Source: Sinomicrobium kalidii | GTDB taxonomy: Bacteria; Bacteroidota; Bacteroidia; Flavobacteriales; Flavobacteriaceae | Direction of reading: 5' to 3' | Assembly: GCF_021183825.1 (NCBI RefSeq) | Contig: NZ_CP089211.1 | Location: 4,012,501-4,076,500 of the forward strand | Length of the DNA stretch: 64,000 bases | Shown: piece by piece, positions 44,257 to 53,036 of the stretch | How the letters are laid out: each line of letters begins with the position of its first letter | Position numbering within the stretch: position 1 is the stretch's first letter | The notes under the pieces: model-generated | The model's database searches: none | What the model saw: the letters and a program-made list of their open reading frames with translations, nothing else | Told to the model about the DNA's origin: nothing | Position numbers and translations under genes: made by a program

Positions 44257-45567
44257 GTGAGTGCAAAAAAGATTTATATCATTATGTTCGTGGTCTCCGT
44301 TGTCGGACTGGGCGTGGTGCAATATCAATACCTCCGTATAGGACTGAGCCTGGCCAGGGTACAGTTCAATGAGAAAATAGGACGGGCGATACAGGAGGTG
44401 AAAAACGACCTGGACCGTGAAAATGAGCTGACCTTCCTCATGGGGAAGGCCCTTACGAACGACGATACCTATTTTACACTGAGCCTGGACAGTCTCAGGG
44501 ATGCAGCGAGCCATTATTACAGGGATTTTTTAAAGGATCGCTTGCTCGTACAGGGGATCAAGACCGATTTTACCTACGTCATCTATTCCAGAGATTCCCT
44601 GCTGTCCCTTCATTCGCCGGGCTATGTGGAAAACGGGGGAGACCGACTCAGGTACCCTGTTGAGTTGACAGGATATCTTCCCGAACTCACGGGAAAGCGG
44701 ATGGTAACGGAATTGCAGTTCCGGGATATCAATTCGTATTTTCTTTCCCAGCTCAATGGCCTTACCATTCCGGGACTGATCTTTATAATAGCCATAGTTG
44801 TGGTAATCGTCTGGGTATTGAAGTCGCTCTACAGGCAGCACAGTATCATTACCACGACCAACGATTTTATCAATAACCTGACCCACGAACTGAAAACGCC
44901 TGTGTTTTCCATTGGCCTGGCTACAAAAATGCTCCTGGGAAAAGAAAAGGAGACGGAAAATATCCGTTTTCTGAATATCATAAAACAACAGAACGAGAGG
45001 TTGAAGGAGCACATAGACAAAGTATTGCAACTGGCCACCCTGGAAAAGAAAAAGAAATATATAAAACCGGAAGAAACCGATCTCTACCCGCACCTGCAAA
45101 AGTTTGCAGAAGACTTCAAGGAAATGACTGCGATGGAAGGTGTGGACTTCAGTTACAAACTGCACGGCGACCGCTATCCGGTCCGGGCGGAGGTTCCGCA
45201 TTTGCTGAATGCCGTGGGGAACCTGCTCGACAATGCCAAAAAGTACGGTAAAAAAGATCCTGTGGTTTTTCTGGAGGTTTATACGGAAGCAGAAAAACTA
45301 TATATTTCTGTGGAGGATAATGGCATGGGAATTTCGGAAAAGGACAGGAAAAAGATGTTTGAAAAATTTTTCCGGGGGACAACGGGAGATATTCATCGGG
45401 TAGAAGGTTACGGGCTGGGACTCAATTACGTAAAACGGGTGGTCCGGAGCCATAAAGGCAAAATACGGGTGGATTCCGAAGAAGGAAAAGGAAGTTGTAT
45501 AACTATTGTGATCCCCTTGTTAAAAAGCGATAAAACAACACATGAAAAGAGACGAAAGCACAAATAA
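44257..45567 (+). CDS. sensor histidine kinase
   Basis: 436 residues. The start is GTG at 44257; no in-frame ATG precedes it. Two transmembrane segments (about residues 6-23 and 170-190) flank a periplasmic sensor of about 150 residues. HisKA carries the phosphorylated His210 in NLTHELKTPVFS. The ATPase domain has the N box (NLLDNAKKYGKK), G1 (EDNGMGI), F (FEKFFRG) and G2 (GYGLGLNYVKRV). The response regulator gene follows with a 26-nt overlap. The stimulus is unknown. Confidence 0.94.
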   Translation: MSAKKIYIIMFVVSVVGLGVVQYQYLRIGLSLARVQFNEKIGRAIQEVKNDLDRENELTFLMGKALTNDDTYFTLSLDSLRDAASHYYRDFLKDRLLVQGIKTDFTYVIYSRDSLLSLHSPGYVENGGDRLRYPVELTGYLPELTGKRMVTELQFRDINSYFLSQLNGLTIPGLIFIIAIVVVIVWVLKSLYRQHSIITTTNDFINNLTHELKTPVFSIGLATKMLLGKEKETENIRFLNIIKQQNERLKEHIDKVLQLATLEKKKKYIKPEETDLYPHLQKFAEDFKEMTAMEGVDFSYKLHGDRYPVRAEVPHLLNAVGNLLDNAKKYGKKDPVVFLEVYTEAEKLYISVEDNGMGISEKDRKKMFEKFFRGTTGDIHRVEGYGLGLNYVKRVVRSHKGKIRVDSEEGKGSCITIVIPLLKSDKTTHEKRRKHK

Positions 45568-46255
45568 TCCGGCAAACATTTTACTCGTGGAGGACGATGC
45601 TTCCCTGGGGTACCTGCTTACCGAATACCTGCAAATGAAAGATTTGCATGTAGTATGGACCAAAAACGGGAAAGAAGGGCTGGCGCAGGTGGAAAAATAT
45701 CCGTTTGACCTGTGTATCATAGATGTGATGATGCCCGAAATGGATGGCTTTACCCTTGCCGGGCATATTCAGCGGAATCACCCGGAAACCCCGTTCCTGT
45801 TTCTCACGGCCAGATCACTGAAGATCGATGTGCTCAAGGGTTTTGCACTCGGGGCGGTGGACTATCTCAAGAAACCGATCGATGAAGAGGAACTGGTGGT
45901 GCGTATCAAAAACCTGTTGTCACGGATCGGGAAAACGGAAGAAATACCGCAAAAAAAGGACAAATATCTGCTGGGGAGATATACTTTTTTCCCGGAAAAA
46001 CTCCAGCTCGTTTACGATGGTGAAGTGACACATCTCACCTCAAGGGAAAACGAACTGCTGACCTACCTGCTGAACCACCGGAACAAGTTGTGCAGGCACA
46101 AGGACATCCTTACCCTGTTGTGGGGCAGGAACGATTATTTTAACCGCAAGAGCCTGAACGTGTTTATTTCCAGGTTGCGAAAATACCTTTCCAGGGACCC
46201 TTCCGTCCAGATCGACAATATACACAACCAGGGCTTTCTGTTAAGAACAGAGTAG
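45542..46255 (+). CDS. OmpR-family response regulator
   Basis: 237 residues. The receiver domain has EDD near residue 18, the phosphorylated Asp61 (CIIDVMMPEMDGF), Thr in LTARS and Lys in DYLKKP. The C-terminal winged helix (LTSRENELLTYLLNHRNKLCRHKDIL, then the recognition helix around RKSLNVFISRLRKYLS) marks the OmpR/PhoB subfamily. It overlaps the histidine kinase gene by 26 nt, so the two are translated together and form one system. A candidate target is the divergent outer-membrane gene. Confidence 0.95.
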   Translation: MKRDESTNNPANILLVEDDASLGYLLTEYLQMKDLHVVWTKNGKEGLAQVEKYPFDLCIIDVMMPEMDGFTLAGHIQRNHPETPFLFLTARSLKIDVLKGFALGAVDYLKKPIDEEELVVRIKNLLSRIGKTEEIPQKKDKYLLGRYTFFPEKLQLVYDGEVTHLTSRENELLTYLLNHRNKLCRHKDILTLLWGRNDYFNRKSLNVFISRLRKYLSRDPSVQIDNIHNQGFLLRTE

Positions 46256-46287
46256 AATCCCCGTCCCTCATGTACGGAAACTCTCTG

Positions 46288-47565
46288 CTAATAATTATCC
46301 CGGATATGCCGGAACAGGGCCTCCATATGTTTTTTAACCTCCCCGGTAGGATGCATATAATGATTGTTCATATAGCTGAATATTAGCGTTTTTCCGGATT
46401 TGGTCAGAATATACCCGCTGAGGTTGTGGTTGTTGCTAAGGGTCCCCGATTTTGCATAGATATAAGGAATGCCGTTTTTGCTTTTGTAAGTGTTTTTCAG
46501 CGTTCCGGATTGCCCCCCGGCGGGAAAAAGGGTAAACAGGCGTTCACGGGGCAATTCCCGGTATAATCTGTTGAGAATATACACCATGGATGCCGGAGTA
46601 AAAAGGTTGTAGCGGGACAGGCCGGAACCATCCACCCATCGGGGTTTCTGCGGAATATCGGGGAGGTAGCTGTCCAGGATGTGCTCTACGGCATTACGGC
46701 TGTTCAGGCTGTCCGAAACTGCTGCTCCCGACATAAGCAATAACTGCTCGGCCAGGAAGTTGTCACTTACGTGCATCATTCTCCGGTACACGCTGTCGGA
46801 AACCATCCCGTAAAGGGTTTTTTGATTCCGGGGCAGGGGAGTATGGGTCGGGAAAACGTCTTTTTTCAGGGTGTCGCACAGCAATTCCCTTACCAGTTCC
46901 GGACTTGTTACGAACGGGATTTCCAGTGTATCCCCGAGGTTTTTAGGAAGGTAAAACATATTCTCTGTAAGCGCTCGCGGACGTTGTAGATGTTTTCCGG
47001 GCCGAACGGCCTCATAAAAGTGTTCCGGTATAATTTCCGTCCTTCCGTTTTCTTTACAGGCCGTGAGCACATTTCCGTATACGGGAAAGGCACTCCGTTC
47101 CGGCGAATAATAATAGGCGTAATCTCCCCACGACCAGCCCGGGCCGAACTTGTCGTCATAAAAATTATCTGCGTACAGCGCTATGGGCTTTTCCTGTTCC
47201 GAAAGAAAATCAAACGCCGCTTTTTCTTTGAAATAGGGATGGAGGAAGGCGGGATTGCCGGTACCTTCTATAAATAAGGTATCTGCGGTGGCTGCATAAC
47301 GGAGGGCCGGAAGGGTGTCGGGGAGAAGGTGAAGCGCGGTATACAGCGTAAATATCTTGGTGTTGGATGCCGGGGTGAAGTATTTTTCAGACTGGTAATT
47401 GTATAGGGTTTTGTCCGTTTCCGGGTCGTAAAGTGCAAACCCTACGAATTGACGGTCGTAGAAAGCGGTATCAAAGTATTTTTTTATGCGGATCTTTTTT
47501 GTGCTGCCACAGGCGGAAAGCAGGAGGACAAAAAGAATAAAAGCCGAAAAAAGTTTTTTGTACAT
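46288..47565 (-). CDS. dacB: D-alanyl-D-alanine carboxypeptidase/endopeptidase (PBP4), lipoprotein
   Basis: 425 residues from the ATG at 47565; the longer frame to 47787 would put a non-conserved 74-residue head before the lipoprotein signal (LLSAC, Cys19). Active-site motifs: S67-N-T-K70 (PASNTK), the SDN motif (HVSDNFLAEQ) and KSG (AKSGTLSNNHNLSGY). The DacB class carries an insert between the first two motifs, consistent with the spacing here. It trims peptidoglycan cross-links outside the inner membrane. It is divergent from the thioredoxin-like gene. Confidence 0.93.
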   Translation of the reverse strand: MYKKLFSAFILFVLLLSACGSTKKIRIKKYFDTAFYDRQFVGFALYDPETDKTLYNYQSEKYFTPASNTKIFTLYTALHLLPDTLPALRYAATADTLFIEGTGNPAFLHPYFKEKAAFDFLSEQEKPIALYADNFYDDKFGPGWSWGDYAYYYSPERSAFPVYGNVLTACKENGRTEIIPEHFYEAVRPGKHLQRPRALTENMFYLPKNLGDTLEIPFVTSPELVRELLCDTLKKDVFPTHTPLPRNQKTLYGMVSDSVYRRMMHVSDNFLAEQLLLMSGAAVSDSLNSRNAVEHILDSYLPDIPQKPRWVDGSGLSRYNLFTPASMVYILNRLYRELPRERLFTLFPAGGQSGTLKNTYKSKNGIPYIYAKSGTLSNNHNLSGYILTKSGKTLIFSYMNNHYMHPTGEVKKHMEALFRHIRDNY

Positions 47566-47817
47566 GGCTGAAACGTTTAGGGTTAGTGGGGGAAGTATCC
47601 CGGATTTCCACCGGAAAGTTATACAATTTTTTTGTTTTATCCGCACCGGCCGGAACATCCTGACAGACGGGATGGCCATATCGGAAATAATGATATCGCC
47701 CGTATCCGGGGAGAAGATACGACGGTACCGCGGGGAACGATATACCGTATCAGGACCTGTGATGTAACCCGTATAACGGTAAAACAAGGCGGATTAAAAC
47801 GTTAAAGAGTTAATAAT

Positions 47818-47852
47818 TTGAAATATAAATCCTTCCTGATATTCTATATTTG
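47818..47852 (+). promoter_or_regulatory. promoter of the thioredoxin-fold gene
   Basis: TTG at 47818-47820 and an exact TATATTTG at 47845-47852, 24 nt apart, slightly longer than the usual 19-23 nt. The ATG at 47900 gives a leader of about 40 nt. Confidence 0.4.
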
Positions 47853-47899
47853 TGTCATGGCACGGGTTTTGTGCCGCGATATGCATTTGCACAACAGTT

Positions 47900-49027
47900 A
47901 TGAGACAAAAGACAGGGTATATTTTTATATGTTTTTTTATCTGCCTGGGCAGTTTTGCTTTCGGACAGGTAAAGGTAAGCGAGTTTATACAGGCCTCCCG
48001 CCTTTCGGAGCCCGGAGATGACAAACTGGTTTTTATCGACTTCTGGGCTACGTGGTGTAAACCCTGTATACATGTCAGCAAGTATGTGGAAACCCTTCAG
48101 GAACAATTCTCCGGGGATTTTTATGCGGTTTCGCTAACAAAGGAGTCCAGGGATGTAGTCACCCGTTTTTTGCCCAAACATCCTTCCAGGCTGGCGGTTG
48201 CCATAGATATGGAGGGGGAAACTTTTCTCAAACACGGCATCACCACTTTGCCCTACGGCGTACTTTATAATACGAAAGGTGATGTGGTATGGAAAGGACA
48301 TCCGGCCGATCTTACGGAAAACAGGCTAAGATCGCTCATAAGGCGTAACAGAAATAAGGGCAGGAAGGGTTTTTCCAATATCGTCCGTGTTGTGGAAACC
48401 GGAGGCGGAGAATATGCTTCCCTGGAGACGTACCGTCCGGAAAGGCCGGTGGAAGTTTTTATCAACAGGTCGAAAACCTCGGAAAACCTGTTGTATGAAA
48501 ACGGGAAATACACCCATTTTGCCGGAAAACTGGACGACCTGGTCGCTTTGCTCGGTCGTGTTTCGGCGGTGCAGGTAGATGTCCGGGAAAACGACAACCG
48601 TTTTGTGGAAGTTTACGCCCTGAACGACATATGGAGAAACGGCCCGGAAAGAATACTGGGGGAAGTGTATACGGCAACGGGGCTTAATGCCCACACACTG
48701 AACAAGGAAGGGGAAGTATACAGGTTAACGGTAAAAGATCCCTCCAGACTATGGGATGCCGAACAACTGGACTGGGGGCGCGATTCTCCCAAATTCCTGG
48801 TGGACGATATGCAGATACAGGCAGACAACGTCACTTTTCCGGAATTGCTGGCCCGCCTTGGCAGCCTGTTGGGCGCTCCGGTGGTCAGTTCCTATAAAGA
48901 CAACACTCCCCGCGACTGGAAATTGCAACACCGTTTTTTTGACCTTATGAAAAACCAGCTGTACGATACCTATGGTATAGAAATCACCAAAGATACGGCG
49001 GTGTATACGATGGTGATCCTGCGTTAA
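47900..49027 (+). CDS. secreted thioredoxin-fold protein with C-terminal extension
   Basis: 375 residues from the ATG at 47900; a GTG at 47852 in the same frame would place residues before the signal peptide. After the signal (ending near FAFGQ), the thioredoxin active site is WATWCKPC (Cys53, Cys56), with a cis-Pro in TTLPYGV. Beyond about residue 160 a distinct region follows; its end (YDTYGIEITKDTAVYTMVIL) recalls the DUF3738-type tail found on some Bacteroidota thioredoxins, but this is a loose match. It should act in periplasmic redox or cell-envelope biogenesis. Confidence 0.88.
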   Translation: MRQKTGYIFICFFICLGSFAFGQVKVSEFIQASRLSEPGDDKLVFIDFWATWCKPCIHVSKYVETLQEQFSGDFYAVSLTKESRDVVTRFLPKHPSRLAVAIDMEGETFLKHGITTLPYGVLYNTKGDVVWKGHPADLTENRLRSLIRRNRNKGRKGFSNIVRVVETGGGEYASLETYRPERPVEVFINRSKTSENLLYENGKYTHFAGKLDDLVALLGRVSAVQVDVRENDNRFVEVYALNDIWRNGPERILGEVYTATGLNAHTLNKEGEVYRLTVKDPSRLWDAEQLDWGRDSPKFLVDDMQIQADNVTFPELLARLGSLLGAPVVSSYKDNTPRDWKLQHRFFDLMKNQLYDTYGIEITKDTAVYTMVILR

Positions 49028-49039
49028 AGGATACAAAAA

Positions 49040-49072
49040 AACCACCTTGGAAAAAATAAGGTGGTTCTTTGT
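49040..49072. terminator. bidirectional terminator between thioredoxin-like and OmpA genes
   Basis: A perfect 9-bp stem, AACCACCTT and AAGGTGGTT, loops at 49049-49057 and is followed by CTTTGTTTTG; the left flank is A-rich, so it can also end the minus-strand OmpA gene, whose stop is at 49094. Confidence 0.7.
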
Positions 49073-49093
49073 TTTGTATGGTTTATAGTTTTC

Positions 49094-50197
49094 TTATTGA
49101 TTCCCCAGTATACGGAATTCGGTTCTTCGGTTTCGCTGGTGTTCTGCTTCAGAGCATTCTACACCATTTGAACAACGGTTAACAAGACGGGTTTCACCAT
49201 ATCCCTTGGCAAGAAGCCTGCTCCTGGAAATCCCTTTGGCAACCAGGTAATTTACTACAGACTCTGCCCGTTGCTGGGAAAGTGCCATGTTGTAATCGTC
49301 ATTACCCCTGGAGTCGGTGTGCGACATCAACTCTATGCTTACGTTCTTTTCCCGGAGGATGGGCAGCAGGGTGTCGTCTATCACTTGTTTCGATTTCGGA
49401 GTGAGCCGTGCACTGTTGTATTCGTAGAATATCGGTAAGATAGTGGGGTTGAGCAATTCACAGTCAATTTCTTCCCATGTGGTGATACCTCCTTTTTTCT
49501 TGAGGACGGTCCTTGTTACCGTAGTGTATTCCGCAGGTACGGTCACCTCTTTTGTGGTAGCCGGAGTTTCAACTACCTGTCTGGTTATGGTAGCGTATTC
49601 GGCAGGTATTTCCACCTCTTCCATTCTCGCCGGTTCCTTGATCACCTCCTTGGTGTAGGTGGTATTTTCTTCGGAAACGGGGATGTTATTGGTTCCCGCA
49701 TCCTGTACGAGTGTGGTTATGGCCACATCCTGGCTTTGCGCAGGATATTCCACAAAGCAGGCCGTAATACAATCTTCCTTATTGGATGAAGGACAGTCTT
49801 CGAGCGTTTGGTATTCCCAGCCCGAGGTCTGGGGGTACACTTCAAAAGTCTTGGTGTCATCACCAAAAGAAGCGGGTACCACTTCCAGGTCTGTTCTTCC
49901 TTCCTTTTTTACATAAGGAACTTCAGTGGTTTCATATACTGCAGGGACGTAAACCAGTTTTTTACTGGCCTCTTTTACCAGCACGCGTTCTTCCACGGTT
50001 TTATATGTAGCGGGAACTACCTCGAGTTTGGTGTACGCGGGATGTACCTCTACGGTTTCTTCCACTTCTTCAAACTCATCTTTGGTAATACATTTCACAT
50101 AGCATTTACCTGGGTCCGGGTTGTCGGGCAATCCCTGTGCGGCCACACCGAATGTTGCTGCAAAAAAACCAGATAACAGGAGGAAATTTGTTCTCAT
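49094..50197 (-). CDS. OmpA-family protein with repeated VPAxY segments
   Basis: 367 residues with a signal peptide (ending near GVAAQG). Residues about 40-250 contain repeated short units such as VVPATYKTVEERV, VPAVYETTEVP, IPAEYATITRQV and VPAEYTTVTRTV. The C-terminal OmpA domain (from about 255, LPIFYEYNSARLTPKSKQV) has the peptidoglycan-binding HTDSRGNDDYNMALSQQRAESV and NRRTEF blocks. It probably ties the outer membrane to peptidoglycan. The intergenic region upstream holds a TATATTTG box and two TATCGATA palindromes. Confidence 0.93.
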   Translation of the reverse strand: MRTNFLLLSGFFAATFGVAAQGLPDNPDPGKCYVKCITKDEFEEVEETVEVHPAYTKLEVVPATYKTVEERVLVKEASKKLVYVPAVYETTEVPYVKKEGRTDLEVVPASFGDDTKTFEVYPQTSGWEYQTLEDCPSSNKEDCITACFVEYPAQSQDVAITTLVQDAGTNNIPVSEENTTYTKEVIKEPARMEEVEIPAEYATITRQVVETPATTKEVTVPAEYTTVTRTVLKKKGGITTWEEIDCELLNPTILPIFYEYNSARLTPKSKQVIDDTLLPILREKNVSIELMSHTDSRGNDDYNMALSQQRAESVVNYLVAKGISRSRLLAKGYGETRLVNRCSNGVECSEAEHQRNRRTEFRILGNQ

Positions 50198-50244
50198 ATT
50201 TAATTGTTTTATGATTTAATGACCGTTTGATATTCGCTTTTCGC

Positions 50245-50252
50245 CAAATATA
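50245..50252 (-). promoter_or_regulatory. -7 box for the OmpA-family gene
   Basis: The minus strand reads TATATTTG, an exact match, 47 nt upstream of the ATG at 50197. A perfect palindrome GTTAAAATTAAC lies immediately upstream at 50256-50267. Confidence 0.45.
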
Positions 50253-50299
50253 CTTGTTAAAATTAACATATTTTTTTGAGTATTACAAATGTCGATTTA

Positions 50300-50328
50300 T
50301 ATCGATAATGTGAATTATTTTATCGATA
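50300..50328. promoter_or_regulatory. paired TATCGATA palindromes upstream of the OmpA gene
   Basis: TATCGATA occurs at 50300-50307 and 50321-50328, with 21 bp from start to start, or two helical turns. The pair lies about 50-75 bp beyond the predicted -7 box and could be a binding site for a dimeric activator. Confidence 0.35.
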
Positions 50329-50491
50329 AAGTACGCAATATAGTGGTTTTTATTGTATTTCGGGCATATGTGATGAGATATTATACGTGTTAAATATTGA
50401 AAAATTAACCGGAAAATAATGGAATATTAATGTGAAAAAAGATGACAAGCGGTGTGCCTGCGTTGATCAGCCCCGTAAAAAGCCGATCGTG

Positions 50492-51478
50492 CTATGCCTG
50501 TTTTCCGTCCGGTTTTCGGGTTTTGAGGGAAAAACGGGAAGCTATAATACTCACCAGCAATATCTGCAATCCGTGATAGAGCATCAGGGGGAGGAGAATA
50601 ATCCCTGCCGTGCTCAGTTTTGAGAAAAGTACTTTAGCCATCACCGTACCGTGCACAAGGGATTTCTTGGAACCGCAAAACAATGCCGTGATACGGTCTT
50701 CCCTATTAAAATGCAACCGTTTTGAGATGAGGTAAATACAGCCGTAAACCGTAAAAAAGAGCAACAGGACAATAAGTATGAGCAAGGCGATGTCTCCCCA
50801 TTGTATCTGCCGGAATATCCCGGAGTAGAATGAACCTGCAAAACTTTTGTAAACGATGAGCAGGATAATGGTTTTGTCAAACAAACCGAGTTGCCTGCTG
50901 TACCTGGTTGCTGTTTTTCCTCCCAGTGGTTGTAGCAGGATACCCAGTATAACGGGCAGAATAACTTCGAAAGCGAGTTGTGTATAGATATGCGTAAAAT
51001 CGGGGTCCGGTATATTTTTCCCGAGGAACGGAGTTACCCAGAGCGGGGTGATCAGGATACCTATCATACCGGAAAGACTGGCATTGAATATAGCTGCCGG
51101 GATATTGCCTCCTGCCATGGATACCATAACTACGGACGAGGATACGGTAGAGGGCAGAGTTGCCAGAAAGAACAGGGCAAGCCACAGGGTGCGCTGCTCC
51201 ATATTTTGCATAAGCGGGTAAAACGGTAGTATGAGAAGGGGGAACAGTATAAAAGTGGAAAGCTGTACCACCAGGTGCAGCCTCCAGTTGTTCAGTCCCT
51301 TTTTGATCTTGTCCGGGCTCAGTTTTAGACCGTAGAAAAAAAAGATAAGGGATATACCAACACTGCTTATGGTTTTTATGGGAAAACCACTTCCCTCTAT
51401 AGCCGGTTCGGGGAAGAGATAAGCTATGAGTATGCTGACCAGAAGTGCCAGGACAAAAGAGGCTGTCTTAAATCGCAT
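50492..51478 (-). CDS. BASS-type sodium-dependent transporter
   Basis: 328 residues from the ATG at 51478, chosen because MRFKTASFVLALLVSILIA begins a membrane helix and a TAACTTTG box lies 21 nt upstream; the longer frame to 51562 is non-conserved. About nine or ten transmembrane segments fit the bile-acid:sodium symporter superfamily, subgroup related to YfeH/SBF-like proteins: FFFYGLKLSPDKIKKGL, LPSTVSSSVVMVSMAGGNIPAAIFNASLSG, and CGSKKSLVHGTVMAKVLF. The substrate is unknown and bile acids are unlikely in this organism. Confidence 0.9.
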   Translation of the reverse strand: MRFKTASFVLALLVSILIAYLFPEPAIEGSGFPIKTISSVGISLIFFFYGLKLSPDKIKKGLNNWRLHLVVQLSTFILFPLLILPFYPLMQNMEQRTLWLALFFLATLPSTVSSSVVMVSMAGGNIPAAIFNASLSGMIGILITPLWVTPFLGKNIPDPDFTHIYTQLAFEVILPVILGILLQPLGGKTATRYSRQLGLFDKTIILLIVYKSFAGSFYSGIFRQIQWGDIALLILIVLLLFFTVYGCIYLISKRLHFNREDRITALFCGSKKSLVHGTVMAKVLFSKLSTAGIILLPLMLYHGLQILLVSIIASRFSLKTRKPDGKQA

Positions 51479-51659
51479 GTATTTTCTGTTTCTGAACGGC
51501 AAAGTTAAAGAAAGAAAGTTGGTTTGCCGTTTTTTTGACCTGCATGGGAGAGATGCAATCACGGTGTTTTTTCAGATAAGGTCCGGGATGTCTTCCAATA
51601 AATGAAAATGTACTTTTAAAATTATTTGCAGGTATATAGGGATGTAATAATATTTTTTA

Positions 51660-51903
51660 TATATTTGTTTCAGATAACATAGTATGGCATGCTGTTTTAC
51701 GTTTGGAGGATTGCCGTTTTGTGTTACGGAGATTTATAAATGTTTGGTCAATACTATTCATCAAGTGAATATTAAACTCCGGATAAATGGTTGTCGTTGG
51801 GAAACAAATGACATCCGATCAGGAGTTAAGATCGATGCGGGGCGGGGTAGTCCTGCAATCCGGGGCAATCGAAGGGAAGGTGTTTTTTACATCTTCCCTT
51901 TTT
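51660..51903 (+). ncRNA. candidate small RNA with own promoter and terminator
   Basis: A TATATTTG box at 51660-51667 (no TTG at standard spacing) is followed after about 200 nt by a hairpin with 8-bp arms (AAGGGAAG, 51872-51879; CTTCCCTT, 51893-51900) and a short T-run. No protein of convincing composition lies between. The identity is unknown; transcription has not been shown. Confidence 0.35.
51872..51903 (+). terminator. terminator of candidate small transcript
   Basis: Perfect 8-bp stem AAGGGAAG/CTTCCCTT with a 13-nt loop, then a T-run (CTTTTT). It lies in a spacer with no annotated plus-strand gene upstream. Confidence 0.6.
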
Positions 51904-52097
51904 AATGATGATAAAACCGAAGCTCCGCAACTTCTGGTCCCGCTTCCGTTTCATATTTAGTTCTTACATCTTATCGCCTTAAGTCGTATATCACATACCT
52001 GATTATGGCTTTGATCCCGGTTTTCCTGTCTGTGTATATTTTCTGTTTCGTGTCGGCCATAAAAAATCCTATCTTCGCAGGATCAAGAAAAACACTT

Positions 52098-53036
52098 ATG
52101 AACCTGTTGTTTATCGCTATAGGATTGGTCCTGCTTATTGCCGGAGGAGACTGGTTGCTACGGTCTGCCGTCGGATTGTCGTTACGTCTCAACATTCCGC
52201 GTATGGTAATCGGGATGACAGTGGTGTCCTTTGCCACTTCCGCCCCCGAACTTATAGTTAGTGTGAAGTCGGCAATAGGTGGCTTTTCCGATATTGCCCT
52301 GGGCAATGTTGTGGGATCGAATATAGCCAACCTGGGACTGGTGCTCGGGGTTACGGTCACCTTGTCCGCCATTACGGTAAAACGCGGTTTTTATAAGGTT
52401 GACTGGCCCATTATGATGTTAGCTTCAATACTGCTCTATGTTTTTATTGTACCGGACGGGATATTGCAGCGCTGGGAAGGTGGAGTATTGTTTGCCATGC
52501 TGGTGTTGTTCCTGATTTTTATGTTCCGGAACAAGAAGGGGGAAGAGGAGCCTGAGGAACTGGCAGAAATAGCACAGAAAATGCCCGGATACGGCCGTAT
52601 ATCCCTGTTTCTGGTTATAGGCGGCGCGGCCCTCTGGGGAGGATCGGAATTACTGATACGGGGTGCTGTGGGAATGGCAGAGTATTATGGCGTGAGCGAA
52701 AGGGTCATTGCAGTTACCGTGGTTTCTGTAGGGACCAGCATTCCCGAACTTGCTGCCTCAATAATGGCCGTGATCCGGAAAGAGAAAGCAATTTCACTGG
52801 GGAACCTTATCGGCTCCAACATCTTCAATATCCTGGCTGTATTGGGTATTACAGCCATGATCACCCCGGTGCAGGCCAAAGATGGAAGGTTGATAAGCAA
52901 TGATCTGTACTGGATGCTCGGTATTGCTTTTGTGGTTTTGCCGTTGGTCTTCCTGCCGAAAAAAATGCGGCTGGGGCGATTGGAAGGCATAATACTTCTC
53001 CTGCTGTATGCATCCTTTGTTTACCTGACACTATAA
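52098..53036 (+). CDS. calcium/sodium antiporter (YrbG type)
   Basis: 312 residues from the ATG at 52098; the longer frame to 52005 is not supported. The two alpha repeats of the cation/Ca2+ exchanger family are easy to see: GMTVVSFATSAPELIVSVKSAIGG with ALGNVVGSNIANLGLVLG, and VTVVSVGTSIPELAASIMAVIRKEKAISLGNLIGSNIFNILAVLG. About ten transmembrane helices. It exchanges Na+ (or H+) for Ca2+ across the inner membrane. Confidence 0.93.
   Translation: MNLLFIAIGLVLLIAGGDWLLRSAVGLSLRLNIPRMVIGMTVVSFATSAPELIVSVKSAIGGFSDIALGNVVGSNIANLGLVLGVTVTLSAITVKRGFYKVDWPIMMLASILLYVFIVPDGILQRWEGGVLFAMLVLFLIFMFRNKKGEEEPEELAEIAQKMPGYGRISLFLVIGGAALWGGSELLIRGAVGMAEYYGVSERVIAVTVVSVGTSIPELAASIMAVIRKEKAISLGNLIGSNIFNILAVLGITAMITPVQAKDGRLISNDLYWMLGIAFVVLPLVFLPKKMRLGRLEGIILLLLYASFVYLTL

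Larger units (their letters stand above)
51479..52097. other. long intergenic region with candidate small transcript
   Basis: This 619-nt stretch separates the BASS transporter from the exchanger gene. It contains TATATTTG on the plus strand at 51660-51667 and a clear terminator at 51872-51903, with a non-coding or weakly coding segment between them. A 73-codon open frame at 51684-51905 has unconvincing composition and overlaps the terminator. A TAACTTTG box for the BASS gene is at 51500-51507 on the minus strand, and a near-consensus TATCTTCG for the exchanger is at 52070-52077. Confidence 0.55.

Noticed and set aside
47566..47787. Upstream extension of dacB
   Set aside because: It would precede the lipoprotein signal and shows no conserved character.
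51684..51905. 73-codon open frame on the plus strand
   Set aside because: Composition is not protein-like, it overlaps a strong terminator and no conserved motif is visible; the segment fits a non-coding transcript better.
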